From: Thermoanaerobaculales bacterium
GTDB lineage: Bacteria > Acidobacteriota > Thermoanaerobaculia > Thermoanaerobaculales > Sulfomarinibacteraceae
DNA: 64,000 nt
Reading direction: 5' to 3'
NCBI GenBank assembly: GCA_035358815.1
Contig: DAOPQC010000003.1
Span: 248,001 to 312,000 of the forward strand
The notes below the pieces were generated by a model. The model saw only the letters and a program-made list of their open reading frames with translations. It was not told the DNA's origin and did not search any database. Positions 8,478 through 16,965 of the stretch are shown here, in pieces (position 1 is the first letter of the stretch; each line of letters begins with the position of its first letter). The translations under genes were made by a program, and so were the position numbers.

Positions 8478-11174
8478 ATGGACGCGGCCTCACCTGTCAG
8501 CGATCTGCGAGTTCTGCAGAAGCCCGAGTGGACGGACGTCCGCCTGGGAGCCGACTTTCGCGTCACCGTGCGACTGATCGGCGACGACATCGTCCACTCC
8601 GAGCAGCACGGCAGCATCGGCCTGTCCGACCTCAAGGCCCTGTTGAGGCTGATCGAGGACGTCGTCCGCGAGCACGTCGGGACGCGGCGCCGCCACGTCC
8701 ACATCGCGGACTACACGGGGCTGAAGGGCGCCTCCTTTGAGTCGCGCCGCTTCTTCATCGAGTACATGGGCAAGAGCCGCAATCTGGTCGGCGTCATCTT
8801 CTTCGGCGTGTCGCCGACTTTGAAGCTGAGCATCAAGCTCGGCCGGCGGCTCCACCTCATCCACACCAACTTCGAGATCGTCGACACCTTCGACGAGGCG
8901 CTGGAGCGCGCCCACCAGCTCCTGCTCGCGGCCCCCGCCGCGGTTCCCGCCGGCCCGACGGCGATCTCCGCCGAGCCGCAGGAGACGGACTGGACCTACG
9001 AGCATCAGGGGTTCCGCGTGCGCTGGGAGCTGGTCGAGGACCGGGTGGTGCACGGCGTCGCCTCGGGCACGCTGCGCAGCGAGCACATCGACCCGCTGTT
9101 CGCCGTCACCGACCGTGCGGTCGCGCACGCCCAGCGATTCGCCCCCAGCCCGGCGGTCGTCCTCGACATCACCGAGGTCGAGGGGGTCAGCGTCGCGGGG
9201 CGCCGCCGCTTCGTCGACGCCCTCCGCGAGTGGCGCGAGAGGAGGGCGCTGTCGCTGTTCGCGGTCTACGGCGCGAACCCACGGCTGAAGGGCGCCATCG
9301 CCATCTCACGACCCTTCCTGCCCTTCCCCCTGACCTTGACGCGCGACCTCGAGAGTGCTCTCAAGCTGGTGCCGGAACGGCGCCCGCAGCGGCCGCCCGA
9401 GGCGACCGCCCGCGACGAGGAGCGGCGGCCACGCGCGACGCTCAGGGCCACCGAGCAGCACATCGACGACTTCCTGCGCTTCCTCGGCAACATCAACTGG
9501 GAGAGGGACGGCGTCGACTGGTGGCAGGACGAGGTCCCGCGGGACCATCCGCTGGGGCCGCTGTTCGACGCCATCACCCTGCTCAAGGCCGACGTCGACC
9601 ACCTCCTCAGCGAGCGGCGCCGGGCGGAGGAGGCGCTGCGCGAGAGCACCGACCGCTACCGCACGATCCTCGAGAACATCGCCGACGGCTACTACGAGAT
9701 CGACCCCGAGGGACGGCTCTCGTTCTGCAACGACGCCATGCTCGACATCCTCGGCCTGGAGCGCGACCAGGTCCACCGGCTGAGCCCGACCGTGTTCATG
9801 GACTCCGACCGCGCCGACCGCATGGTGGCCGCGTTCAGGCGAGTCTGGGCCACCGGGCAGCCCACCACCGCCCTCGCCTGCGAGCTGAGCCGGCCGGACG
9901 GCCGGCGGATCGCGGTCGAGGTCTCGATCTCCCTGGTTCACGATCGGGAGGGGGAGCCGGTCGGCTTCCGCGGCATTGTCCGCGACGTCACCGAGCGCGC
10001 CGCGGCCGAGCTCGATCGGGCGCGCCTGGAGTCGCAGCTCCGCCAGGCCCAACGCATGGAGGCGGTGGGGACCCTTGCCGGCGGCATCGCGCACAACTTC
10101 AACAACCTGCTCATGGGCATCCAGGGAAACGTGTCGCTGGTCCGCAAGGACATCGATCCCAGGCACCCGCACCACCACCGGCTGGAGACCATCGAGACGC
10201 TGGTCAGGGGTGGATCCAAGCTGACCAGGGAGCTGCTCGGGTTCGCCCGTGCCGGGCGCTACGAGGTGCGGGCGATCGACGTCAACGACCTGGTGCGCCA
10301 GACGGCCGACACCTTCGCCACGGCCCGCCGCGAGGTCCGGGTCCACCTCGACCTCTCGAAGGAGCTGGTGCGCGTGCGCGCCGACCGCGGCCAGCTCGAG
10401 CAGGTGCTGCTCAACCTGTTCATCAACGCCGCCGAGGCCATGCCGGGCGGCGGTGACCTCTACCTCGCCACGCAGACCACCTCCCACCTCGCGCTCCAGG
10501 GCCGCCCGTACGCGGTGCGCCCGGGCAGCTACGTCGAGCTCGTGGTGCGCGACACCGGCATCGGCATGACCCCGGAGACCCAGCGCCGCATCTTCGAGCC
10601 GTTCTTCACGACCAAGGGGATGAGCGGCGGCACCGGCCTCGGCCTGTCCTCGGTGTACGGCGCGGTCAAGGCCCATGACGGGTACATCGACGTGGTCTCG
10701 GCAGCCGGCCTCGGCTCCACCTTCACGGTGTATCTGCCGCTCACCGACGAGGACGCGGTGGCTGCCGAGGACACCCAGGGGGAGATCGTGCTCGGCCGGG
10801 GAACGGTCCTGCTGGTCGACGACGATGCGGCGGTGCTCGAAGCGTGCGGGGCGATCCTCGCCCACCTCGAGTACACGCCGCTGCGCGCCGCCTCCGGTCG
10901 CGAGGCGGTGGAGATCTTCCGCGAGCGCTGGCAGGAGATCGACCTGGTGATCCTCGACATGGTGCTGCCCGACATCGGCGGCGGCGAGGTCTACGACGCG
11001 CTCAGGGCCATCGACCCCGAGGTCAAGGTGCTGCTCGCGAGCGGCTACAGCCTCGGCGGTGCCGCCCAGGCGATTCTCGAGCGCGGCTGCAACGACTTCA
11101 TCCAGAAGCCGTTCACCATTGGCCAGCTGTCCCAGAAGATCGGTGCCGTGATCGGGGAGTCGGTGCTCGGCTGA
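8478..11174 (+). CDS. Hybrid sensor histidine kinase with PAS and receiver domains
   Basis: An 898-residue soluble kinase; no membrane segment is seen. Residues about 10-150 and 170-300 look like two divergent copies of one alpha/beta module (compare GSIGLSDLKALLRLIEDVV with GTLRSEHIDPLFAVTDRAV), resembling STAS/SpoIIAA-like folds. A PAS domain follows (about 395-515, YRTILENIADGYYEIDPEG), then a HisKA region with the phospho-His in GIAHNFNNLL (about 537), an HATPase with DTGIGM and GTGLGLSSVYG, and a C-terminal receiver (LLVDDDAAV, phospho-acceptor in VILDMVLPD, Lys in IQKPF). It could phosphorylate itself and pass phosphate on through a phosphotransfer protein; no dedicated partner lies next to it. 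The ATG follows a purine-rich GAGAGCGGGAG. Confidence 0.9.
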   Translation: MDAASPVSDLRVLQKPEWTDVRLGADFRVTVRLIGDDIVHSEQHGSIGLSDLKALLRLIEDVVREHVGTRRRHVHIADYTGLKGASFESRRFFIEYMGKSRNLVGVIFFGVSPTLKLSIKLGRRLHLIHTNFEIVDTFDEALERAHQLLLAAPAAVPAGPTAISAEPQETDWTYEHQGFRVRWELVEDRVVHGVASGTLRSEHIDPLFAVTDRAVAHAQRFAPSPAVVLDITEVEGVSVAGRRRFVDALREWRERRALSLFAVYGANPRLKGAIAISRPFLPFPLTLTRDLESALKLVPERRPQRPPEATARDEERRPRATLRATEQHIDDFLRFLGNINWERDGVDWWQDEVPRDHPLGPLFDAITLLKADVDHLLSERRRAEEALRESTDRYRTILENIADGYYEIDPEGRLSFCNDAMLDILGLERDQVHRLSPTVFMDSDRADRMVAAFRRVWATGQPTTALACELSRPDGRRIAVEVSISLVHDREGEPVGFRGIVRDVTERAAAELDRARLESQLRQAQRMEAVGTLAGGIAHNFNNLLMGIQGNVSLVRKDIDPRHPHHHRLETIETLVRGGSKLTRELLGFARAGRYEVRAIDVNDLVRQTADTFATARREVRVHLDLSKELVRVRADRGQLEQVLLNLFINAAEAMPGGGDLYLATQTTSHLALQGRPYAVRPGSYVELVVRDTGIGMTPETQRRIFEPFFTTKGMSGGTGLGLSSVYGAVKAHDGYIDVVSAAGLGSTFTVYLPLTDEDAVAAEDTQGEIVLGRGTVLLVDDDAAVLEACGAILAHLEYTPLRAASGREAVEIFRERWQEIDLVILDMVLPDIGGGEVYDALRAIDPEVKVLLASGYSLGGAAQAILERGCNDFIQKPFTIGQLSQKIGAVIGESVLG

Positions 11175-11306
11175 GCCCCGCTCCCGACCGGCACGCCGCC
11201 GCGATGCCCGCGCCGGATCGCGATCTCCATGTTGCCCCGACCGAGACCTCTCGACTAGGATACGGATGCTTCGCCGCACGGCCGGAGCACGCTGAGGGAG
11301 GGCACG

Positions 11307-11897
11307 ATGGCAAAGTGGCTGATCGGTTGCGCGGTGCTGGCGCTGGCGGTTGTGCTCGTCGTGGGGCTCCTGGTGGGCGGCGTCTACAACCGCCTGGTGG
11401 GCCTCAACGAGGGCGTGGACTCGGCCTGGGCGCAGGTCGAGAACGTCTACCAGCGGCGGGCAGACCTGATCCCGAACCTTGTGGAGACCGTCAAGGGCGC
11501 CGCGGAGTTCGAGCGGGAGACGCTGCAGAGCGTCATCGAGGCACGGGCCAAGGTCGGCCAGGTCAGCTTCGACCAGGCGCCGACCCCCGAGCAGATGCAG
11601 CAGTTCCAGGCAACCCAGGACGGGCTGTCGTCGGCGCTGTCGCGGCTGCTGGTGGTGGTCGAGCGCTACCCGGAGCTGAAGGCGACCCAGGCCTACCGCG
11701 ACCTCCAGGTGCAGCTCGAGGGGACCGAGAACCGGATCGCGGTCGAGCGCCAGCGCTACAACGAGGTCGCACGGGAGTACAACACGACCCGCAATCGGAT
11801 CCCGGCGGTGCTCGTCGCCGGCCTGCTCGGCTTTCCGGAGAAGGCCTACTTCGAGTCCAAGCCCGGCGCCGAGGAGCCACCCAAGGTGGACTTCTAG
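11307..11897 (+). CDS. lemA: LemA family membrane protein
   Basis: A 196-residue protein with one N-terminal membrane helix (about residues 4-26) and the LemA signature YNRLVGLNEGVDSAWAQVEN, then QRRADLIPNLVETVKGAAEFE. LemA proteins are coiled helical membrane proteins of uncertain function that are very often encoded beside TPM-domain (YgcG) proteins, as here. The ATG follows GAGGGAGGGCACG, a strong ribosome site, and a TAGGAT -10-like hexamer lies about 40 bases upstream. It is first in a three-gene operon. Confidence 0.95.
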   Translation: MAKWLIGCAVLALAVVLVVGLLVGGVYNRLVGLNEGVDSAWAQVENVYQRRADLIPNLVETVKGAAEFERETLQSVIEARAKVGQVSFDQAPTPEQMQQFQATQDGLSSALSRLLVVVERYPELKATQAYRDLQVQLEGTENRIAVERQRYNEVAREYNTTRNRIPAVLVAGLLGFPEKAYFESKPGAEEPPKVDF

Positions 11898-11930
11898 GCG
11901 GCGACCGGGTCGCAGCCGACAGCCGCGCCC

Positions 11931-12584
11931 ATGACGATCTCCGAGCTGTTCAGCGAGGCCGACCTCGAGGCGATCAAGCGCGCGACCGCCGAAGCGGAGC
12001 GCGCGACCTCCGGTGAGATCGTGCCCTACCTGGTCGAGCGCATCGACGACCACGCCGAGGCGCGGTGGCGGACCGCCACCATCGGCGCGCTGGTCGCGGC
12101 GCTGACGGCGGGCGCGGTCCATGCCTTCGTCGGCTTCTGGAGCGGCTACGGCGTCGCGTGGATCACGCTGCCGGTCCTGGCCGGCGCCGGCCTCGGCTAC
12201 CTGATCGGCGGTGCCGGACCGGTGACCCGCTGGCTGATGCCCGACGACGCCCTCGATGTGATGGCGCTGCGCCGCGCCGAGGCCGCCTTCCTCGAGGAGC
12301 AGGTCTTCCGGACCCGCAGCCGCACCGGGATCCTGATCTTCCTCGCCCTCTTCGAGCACCGCGCCGTGATCCTCGCCGACCGCGGGATCAACCGCGCCGT
12401 TCCCCCTGGCGTGTGGCAGGAGCTGGTGGAGGAGCTGGTGGCCGGCGTCGGGGCGGGCCGGGCGGCCGCCGCTCTCGAGCGGACGATCCGCCGCTGCGGC
12501 GAGATCCTGGTCGAGCACCGGGTCGAGCGGCAGCCGGACGACTCCGACGAGCTCGACGACCGCCTGCGCCTGCGGGAGCACTGA
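11931..12584 (+). CDS. TPM-domain membrane protein
   Basis: A 217-residue protein. It starts with a TPM-type region (residues about 5-45, FSEADLEAIKRATAEAERAT then SGEIVPYLVERIDDH), has two adjacent membrane helices (about 50-100) and resumes a TPM-like fold (about 120-200, with RTGILIFLALFEHRAVILAD). This split arrangement is common in the second gene of lemA operons. Its biochemical role is unknown; TPM domains are linked to photosystem repair in plants and to envelope maintenance in bacteria. It begins 33 bases after lemA and is followed one base later by the next TPM gene. Confidence 0.85.
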   Translation: MTISELFSEADLEAIKRATAEAERATSGEIVPYLVERIDDHAEARWRTATIGALVAALTAGAVHAFVGFWSGYGVAWITLPVLAGAGLGYLIGGAGPVTRWLMPDDALDVMALRRAEAAFLEEQVFRTRSRTGILIFLALFEHRAVILADRGINRAVPPGVWQELVEELVAGVGAGRAAAALERTIRRCGEILVEHRVERQPDDSDELDDRLRLREH

Positions 12585-12585
12585 G

Positions 12586-13509
12586 GTGGCGCGCCGGCCC
12601 GCGTCGGTGTCGGGGATGGTGGCGGCGGCGGCGATCGCCGTGGCTGCCCTCGCCGCGGCGCTCGAGGTGCCCTTCCTCGGCGGCCGGGTCAACGATCTCG
12701 CTGGCCTGCTGTCGGACGGCTTCGAGGCCGAGCTCGGCACCCGCCTCGAGGCGCTGGAGCGGGAGACCGGCGCCCAGGTGGTCGTGCTGACGGTGCCCTC
12801 GCTCGAGGGCGACTCGATCGAGGACTTCTCGATCCGGGTGGTCTCGACCTGGCGGCTCGGGCGCGAGGGCGCCGACAACGGCGTCCTGGTGCTGATCGCG
12901 CGCGACGAACGGCTGGTGCGGATCGAGGTCGGGTACGGCCTCGAGGGCGCCCTCACCGACCTCGAGAGCGGGCGCATCATCAGCGGCCTGATGACGCCCC
13001 GCTTCCGCACCGGCGACTTCGACGGCGGGGTCGGCGCCGCGGTCGACGCGATCGCCGCCAAGGCGCGCGGCGAGCCCTTCGAGCTGCCCCCGGACCACCC
13101 TGGCCACTCCCCGAAGGCAACCCTCCCGGATTTCGGCGCGCTGCTGCTGTTCGCGCTGTTCGGCCTCCCCTTCATCAACGCCGCTCTCGCCACCCGCGGC
13201 CGGGCCGGCTGGTTTCTCTACCTGATGCTCGCCCCGTTCTTCTTCGTGGTGCCGACGGTAATGGCGGGCCCGCTGGCGGGCGTCATCGCCGCCGCCGCCT
13301 GGCTGCTGCTGGCCCCGATCCTGAGATCGATCTGGCCCAAGGCCTCGCGGCTGTCGGGCCGGGGGTCGCTGGGCGGCCGGCGTGGCGGCCGCCCCCCGAT
13401 CTGGATTGGCGGCGGGGGCTGGGGAGGCGGTGGCGGCGGCAGCTTCGGCGGCGGCTTCAGCGGCGGCGGCGGCAGCTTCGGCGGCGGCGGCGCCACCGGC
13501 GGCTGGTAG
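12586..13509 (+). CDS. TPM-domain protein with glycine-rich tail (YgcG-like)
   Basis: A 307-residue protein starting at GTG one base after the preceding stop codon. It has an N-terminal hydrophobic signal or anchor (about 10-30) and a TPM domain (about 35-160: GRVNDLAGLLSD, GAQVVVLTVPSLEG, NGVLVLIARDERLVRIEVGYGLEGALTD). Membrane helices at about 180-245 are followed by a Gly/Ser-rich tail (GGGWGGGGGGSFGGGFSGGG). This is the classic YgcG layout found beside lemA. The Gly-rich end is low complexity and gives frame-to-frame shadow reading frames that are not genes. Confidence 0.9.
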   Translation: MARRPASVSGMVAAAAIAVAALAAALEVPFLGGRVNDLAGLLSDGFEAELGTRLEALERETGAQVVVLTVPSLEGDSIEDFSIRVVSTWRLGREGADNGVLVLIARDERLVRIEVGYGLEGALTDLESGRIISGLMTPRFRTGDFDGGVGAAVDAIAAKARGEPFELPPDHPGHSPKATLPDFGALLLFALFGLPFINAALATRGRAGWFLYLMLAPFFFVVPTVMAGPLAGVIAAAAWLLLAPILRSIWPKASRLSGRGSLGGRRGGRPPIWIGGGGWGGGGGGSFGGGFSGGGGSFGGGGATGGW

Positions 13510-13603
13510 CCTCGGGATCACGCGCTCCGGCCCCCGATTCGCCTCCCCGCCGCCGCCGCGCCCGCGCCGCGCCCGCCCCGGGACCGGTGGCGGCGTGCCC
13601 TGC

Positions 13604-13609
13604 TACCAT
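13604..13609 (+). promoter_or_regulatory. -10 hexamer TACCAT, six bases before a GTG start
   Basis: TACCAT ends six bases before the GTG of the CYTH gene, the same spacing seen at other genes in this window. It suggests a leaderless transcript starting at or near the GTG. No convincing -35 is seen. Confidence 0.5.
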
Positions 13610-13615
13610 CCCCGG

Positions 13616-14146
13616 GTGCCACGCAACGTCGAGATCAAGGCCCGGGTGCGTGACCTGCCCGCTCTCCTCACAGCGGTGGAGGCGATCGCGGACGGCCCCC
13701 CCGAGCTGCTCCTCCAGGACGACACATTTTTCGACTCGCCGTTCGGCCGGCTCAAGCTCCGCGTCTCCACAAACGGCACCGGCGAGCTGGTCGCCTACCG
13801 GCGGCCCGACGTCGGCGGACCGCGCGAGTCGAGCTTCGTCAAAGCTGCCGTCACCGACCCGGCCGCGCTCGCAGCGGTGCTCGCCGATGCGCTTGGGCCG
13901 GCCGGTGTCGTCCGCAAGCGCCGCATCTTCTGTCGGCACGGCCAGACCCGGATCCACCTCGACGAGGTGGACGGGCTCGGCACCTTCCTCGAGCTCGAGG
14001 TGGAGCTCCGGGACGGGCAGCCGACCGGCGAGGGCGAGCGCATCGCGCGCGAGCTGATGGCGCGTCTCGGCATCGCCGAGGATGACCTCGTTGCGACCGC
14101 CTATGTCGACCTTCTCGGTGATCGAAGATTGAAGAACGAAGAGTGA
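13616..14146 (+). CDS. CYTH-domain protein, class IV adenylate cyclase family
   Basis: A 176-residue single-domain CYTH (CyaB/thiamine-triphosphatase) protein. It begins VPRNVEIKARVRD, carrying the N-terminal acidic/basic strand of this fold, and continues with DDTFFDSPFGRLKLRV, the RKRRIFCRHGQTRIHLDEV strand pair, FLELEVEL and AYVDLL. Members bind triphosphates and divalent metal inside a beta-barrel tunnel; this subgroup is normally annotated as class IV adenylate cyclase, but triphosphatase activity is equally possible. The frame is open further upstream through the previous gene's end, but GTG 13616 is where homologues begin and has a -10 box just before it. Confidence 0.85.
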   Translation: MPRNVEIKARVRDLPALLTAVEAIADGPPELLLQDDTFFDSPFGRLKLRVSTNGTGELVAYRRPDVGGPRESSFVKAAVTDPAALAAVLADALGPAGVVRKRRIFCRHGQTRIHLDEVDGLGTFLELEVELRDGQPTGEGERIARELMARLGIAEDDLVATAYVDLLGDRRLKNEE

Positions 14147-14425
14147 AGAGCCTTCTCCCGCCCGGGAGGGCGTGGATCTCAGACGCCCCCCTTCCGTTCC
14201 CGTCCCCGTTCCCGTACCCGAGTGCCTCCTCTCGTACGGCCGCTCGACCGCGGGGTACCCACTTCAGACCCGAATGACTCGCTCAGCTGATCTTCGTTCG
14301 GGAACGGGAACGGGTACGGGATCGGGAACGTGCACGGAAGGACGCTCCCGCTGACATCAAACTGTGACCACAACAAGAAGGGCCGCCCCGGAGGGCGGCC
14401 CGTGAGCAGACGCGCGGTGCGGGCT
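14147..14425. repeat. Convergent gap with inverted GTTCCC/GGGAAC tracts
   Basis: No gene is seen. A C-rich hexamer tract (CGTTCCCGTCCCCGTTCCCG and so on) at about 14191-14220 is answered by its complement (GGGAACGGGAACGGG and so on) at about 14296-14330. The two tracts could fold into a long hairpin between the 3' ends of the CYTH and TonB-receptor genes. Confidence 0.7.
14371..14401 (-). terminator. Rho-independent terminator of the TonB receptor gene
   Basis: A perfect 9-bp stem (GGGCCGCCC at 14380-14388, GGGCGGCCC at 14393-14401) has a four-base loop. Read on the minus strand it is followed by TTCTTGTTG, a T-rich tail, and lies 25 bases after the receptor stop codon. Confidence 0.8.
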
Positions 14426-16738
14426 CTAGAAGTGAGCGATGAACTCCATCCCGACGATCCTCGGGGTGTTGGTGTAGCCGACCAGGTTGTTGAAGTCGAT
14501 GCCGCCCTGGAGGATCTCCTCGTCCAGGATGTTGCGGCCGAACAGGGCGAGCTCGTACTTGTTCTTGGCGAACGCGTAGCCGAGCCGCAGCCCGAACTCC
14601 AGGCTGTCGTCCTTGAACTCCTCCGACTCGTAGAGGAAGAAGTTCTTCTCCGAGTAGTAGGCCCAGTCGAGGGTCCCGAAGAAGCGCTTGTAGACCGGGT
14701 CGGACTGCAGAGTGAGGATGCCGTTGAAGATCAGCTCCGGCGCGTGGGGCAGCGGGTTGCCGTCCACGTACACCAGCCCGTCGACGATCGGGTCGGTGAT
14801 GGTGCAGCCGCCGGCGCACGCCGCCACCGTCAGGTTCGGGTCCTGGATCTCGGTCGGGTTCCAGCTCGCCCCGAAGGTCGCCAGGAAGTGGCCCGACGGG
14901 GTCCACTCGATGTCGGCCTCGACGCCGTAGCCCTCGGTGACGTCGGCGTTGAGCAGCGTCGCCGTGTTGTACTGGCCGCCGACCGCCGTGATCTGCTGGT
15001 CGTTGACGTTGTACCAGTAGCCGGTCAGGTTGAGGCGGAGCCGCTGCTCGGCCAGGATCGACTTGAGGCCGAGCTCGAAGGACAGGATGTCCTCGGTGTC
15101 GGCCACCGAGACGCAATCGGTCGCCGGGTCGGTGCCGTCGACGTCGACGCACCACAGGGTACGGCCCTGGATCGAGGGCGCCCGGTAGCTGGTGGCGGCC
15201 CGTCCGTAGATGTTGACCAGGTCGCTCGGCTTGTAGGTGAGGGTGAGGTCCCAGCTCACGAAGTCGTCGTCCACCTGGACCGGGATGACGACCGACGGCT
15301 GCACGCCGTAGAGCAGGCTCTGGATGAAGGGCGGCGTCACGCGCTGCGCCTCGAAGTCCTTGTCGTCGGAGCTGTAGCGCAGGCCGGCTTTGAGGTCCCA
15401 CAGGTCGGAGAGCGCGACGCCGATCGAGCCGAACACCGCCCACGACTCGGCCTCCTGGCGCTGCCAGGCGTAGCCGTCGTCGATGCCGCCGGCAAGGCTG
15501 TCGTAGCCGAACGAGTCGACCTGGAGCTCCTCGTTGAAGTAGAAGATGCCGAGCAGCCAGTCGAAGGTCTCGCCGGTGGTGCTGGCGAGCCGCAGCTCCT
15601 CGGTCCACTGGTCGAGAGAGGGCAGGCCGTCGGCCGACTCGGACGAGAACGGGATGAAGCCGGGGCCGGAGGGCGGCGCGAACACGGCGCCGTAGCCGCC
15701 GTCGATGTCGCCGCGGCTGTACATGTCGTCGATGCTCTCGTAGGCGGTGATCGAGGTCAGCGTCGCCGACTCGAACTGGTAGTCCATCCGGAACAGCCCG
15801 CCCATGCCGGAGATCTCCTGCTTGTTGCGGCCGTCCTGGTAGACCACCTCCTGGTCGAAGCCGGAGACGAAGTCGTTGGTCCCCTGCTGGATGATGTTGG
15901 CGCGGAAAATCCGGGCGGTGCCGTCGAGGTCCCAGCCGTGGACCTTGAGCAGGGCGTCGAAGCGCTCGGTCGGCTCCCACAGGAACTGCAGGCGGAAGGC
16001 CTGGGTCTCGTAGCCGCCGATCTCGTCCTCCGGCCCGGGCTCCCAGGCGTTGTCCACCCAGTCGCTCTGGGACTGGTAGAGGCCTGAGAAGCGGGCGGAC
16101 AGCGTCTTGGACAGCGCGCCGCCGATCCCGAAGTTGAAGTCGAGGGTGTCATAGGTCCCGTAGGAGGCCCGGAAGTAGGCGTCGGACTCCTGCGACGGCT
16201 TCACGGTCTCGAACTTGACGACGCCGGCCGGCGTGTTGCGGCCGAACAGCGTGCCCTGCGGTCCGCGCAGCACCTCGACCCGGTCGAGGTCGAAGAGCGG
16301 GATGCCCTTCACCACCGGGTTCTCGAGCACGACCTCGTCGAGGAGCATCGACACCGGCTGCGACGCGTTGAGGTCGAAGTCGGTGTTGCCGAGGCCGCGG
16401 ATGTAGAAGCGCGGGAAGGCGCGTCCGAAGGACGACTCGAGGACCAGGCTCGGCACCCGGCCGGACAGGATCTGGACGTCCGGGGTCCCGACCGTGAGCA
16501 CCTCGAGGTCGGTGGCGCGCAGCACCGACATCGCCACCGGCACGTCCTGCACGTCCTCCTCGCGCTTCTGCGCGGTGACGACGATCTCCTCCACGACGAC
16601 CCGCATGCCCTCCTCGGCGGACGGCGCCTCCTGCGCCTCCGTCGCTTCCTCCTGCGCTATCGCCGGGGCGCCGATCGCGAGCATGACCAGCACTGCGAAC
16701 GGAATGGCCAATAGACGACCGACTGGTGACTTTGCCAT
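14426..16738 (-). CDS. TonB-dependent outer-membrane receptor
   Basis: A 770-residue receptor. The signal peptide (about 1-28, ending APAIA) is followed by EEIVVTAQKREEDVQDVPVA, a TonB-box-like region typical of iron-siderophore-type receptors. The plug domain (about 60-180) carries FYIRGLGNTDFD and VEVLRGPQGTLFGRNTPAG. A beta-barrel follows, with repeated aromatic-rich strands (SYRAPSIQGRTLW, FGASWNPTEIQDPN), ending in RIVGMEFIAHF with the C-terminal Phe expected for outer-membrane barrels. It should import a siderophore, sugar or other ligand using TonB energy; the ligand is unknown and no transport partner lies alongside. GGAGGACCCC precedes the ATG. Confidence 0.94.
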   Translation of the reverse strand: MAKSPVGRLLAIPFAVLVMLAIGAPAIAQEEATEAQEAPSAEEGMRVVVEEIVVTAQKREEDVQDVPVAMSVLRATDLEVLTVGTPDVQILSGRVPSLVLESSFGRAFPRFYIRGLGNTDFDLNASQPVSMLLDEVVLENPVVKGIPLFDLDRVEVLRGPQGTLFGRNTPAGVVKFETVKPSQESDAYFRASYGTYDTLDFNFGIGGALSKTLSARFSGLYQSQSDWVDNAWEPGPEDEIGGYETQAFRLQFLWEPTERFDALLKVHGWDLDGTARIFRANIIQQGTNDFVSGFDQEVVYQDGRNKQEISGMGGLFRMDYQFESATLTSITAYESIDDMYSRGDIDGGYGAVFAPPSGPGFIPFSSESADGLPSLDQWTEELRLASTTGETFDWLLGIFYFNEELQVDSFGYDSLAGGIDDGYAWQRQEAESWAVFGSIGVALSDLWDLKAGLRYSSDDKDFEAQRVTPPFIQSLLYGVQPSVVIPVQVDDDFVSWDLTLTYKPSDLVNIYGRAATSYRAPSIQGRTLWCVDVDGTDPATDCVSVADTEDILSFELGLKSILAEQRLRLNLTGYWYNVNDQQITAVGGQYNTATLLNADVTEGYGVEADIEWTPSGHFLATFGASWNPTEIQDPNLTVAACAGGCTITDPIVDGLVYVDGNPLPHAPELIFNGILTLQSDPVYKRFFGTLDWAYYSEKNFFLYESEEFKDDSLEFGLRLGYAFAKNKYELALFGRNILDEEILQGGIDFNNLVGYTNTPRIVGMEFIAHF

Positions 16739-16876
16739 GGGGTCCTCCTCCCTGACGGAATCTCTCGCGCAGAGGATACCAGCGCTCCGTCAAGTCCGCC
16801 ACGAGGAATTCCGGGTCTCGATTGCGGGCGCCGGCGCAGGCCCTCGGGCGGCCGAGACGCCGTCGCGCCGGGCGGG

Positions 16877-16882
16877 TACAAT
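16877..16882 (+). promoter_or_regulatory. Possible -10 hexamer TACAAT for deoD
   Basis: TACAAT is a close -10 match in the gap between the divergent TonB-receptor and deoD genes. Transcription from it would give deoD a leader of about 75 bases, consistent with the CGGAG ribosome site just before the deoD ATG. Confidence 0.35.
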
Positions 16883-16965
16883 GGCGGCTCTCGCGCGCCG
16901 GAGCGGGCGGCGCGGCCAGTCGGACGACTGACGCGGGGGCCGGGCGCACGCCGAACGGAGACACG

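Noticed and set aside
9306..13193. Minus-strand open frame of about 1300 codons
   Set aside because: It lies antisense to the hybrid kinase, lemA and TPM genes and has no family features.
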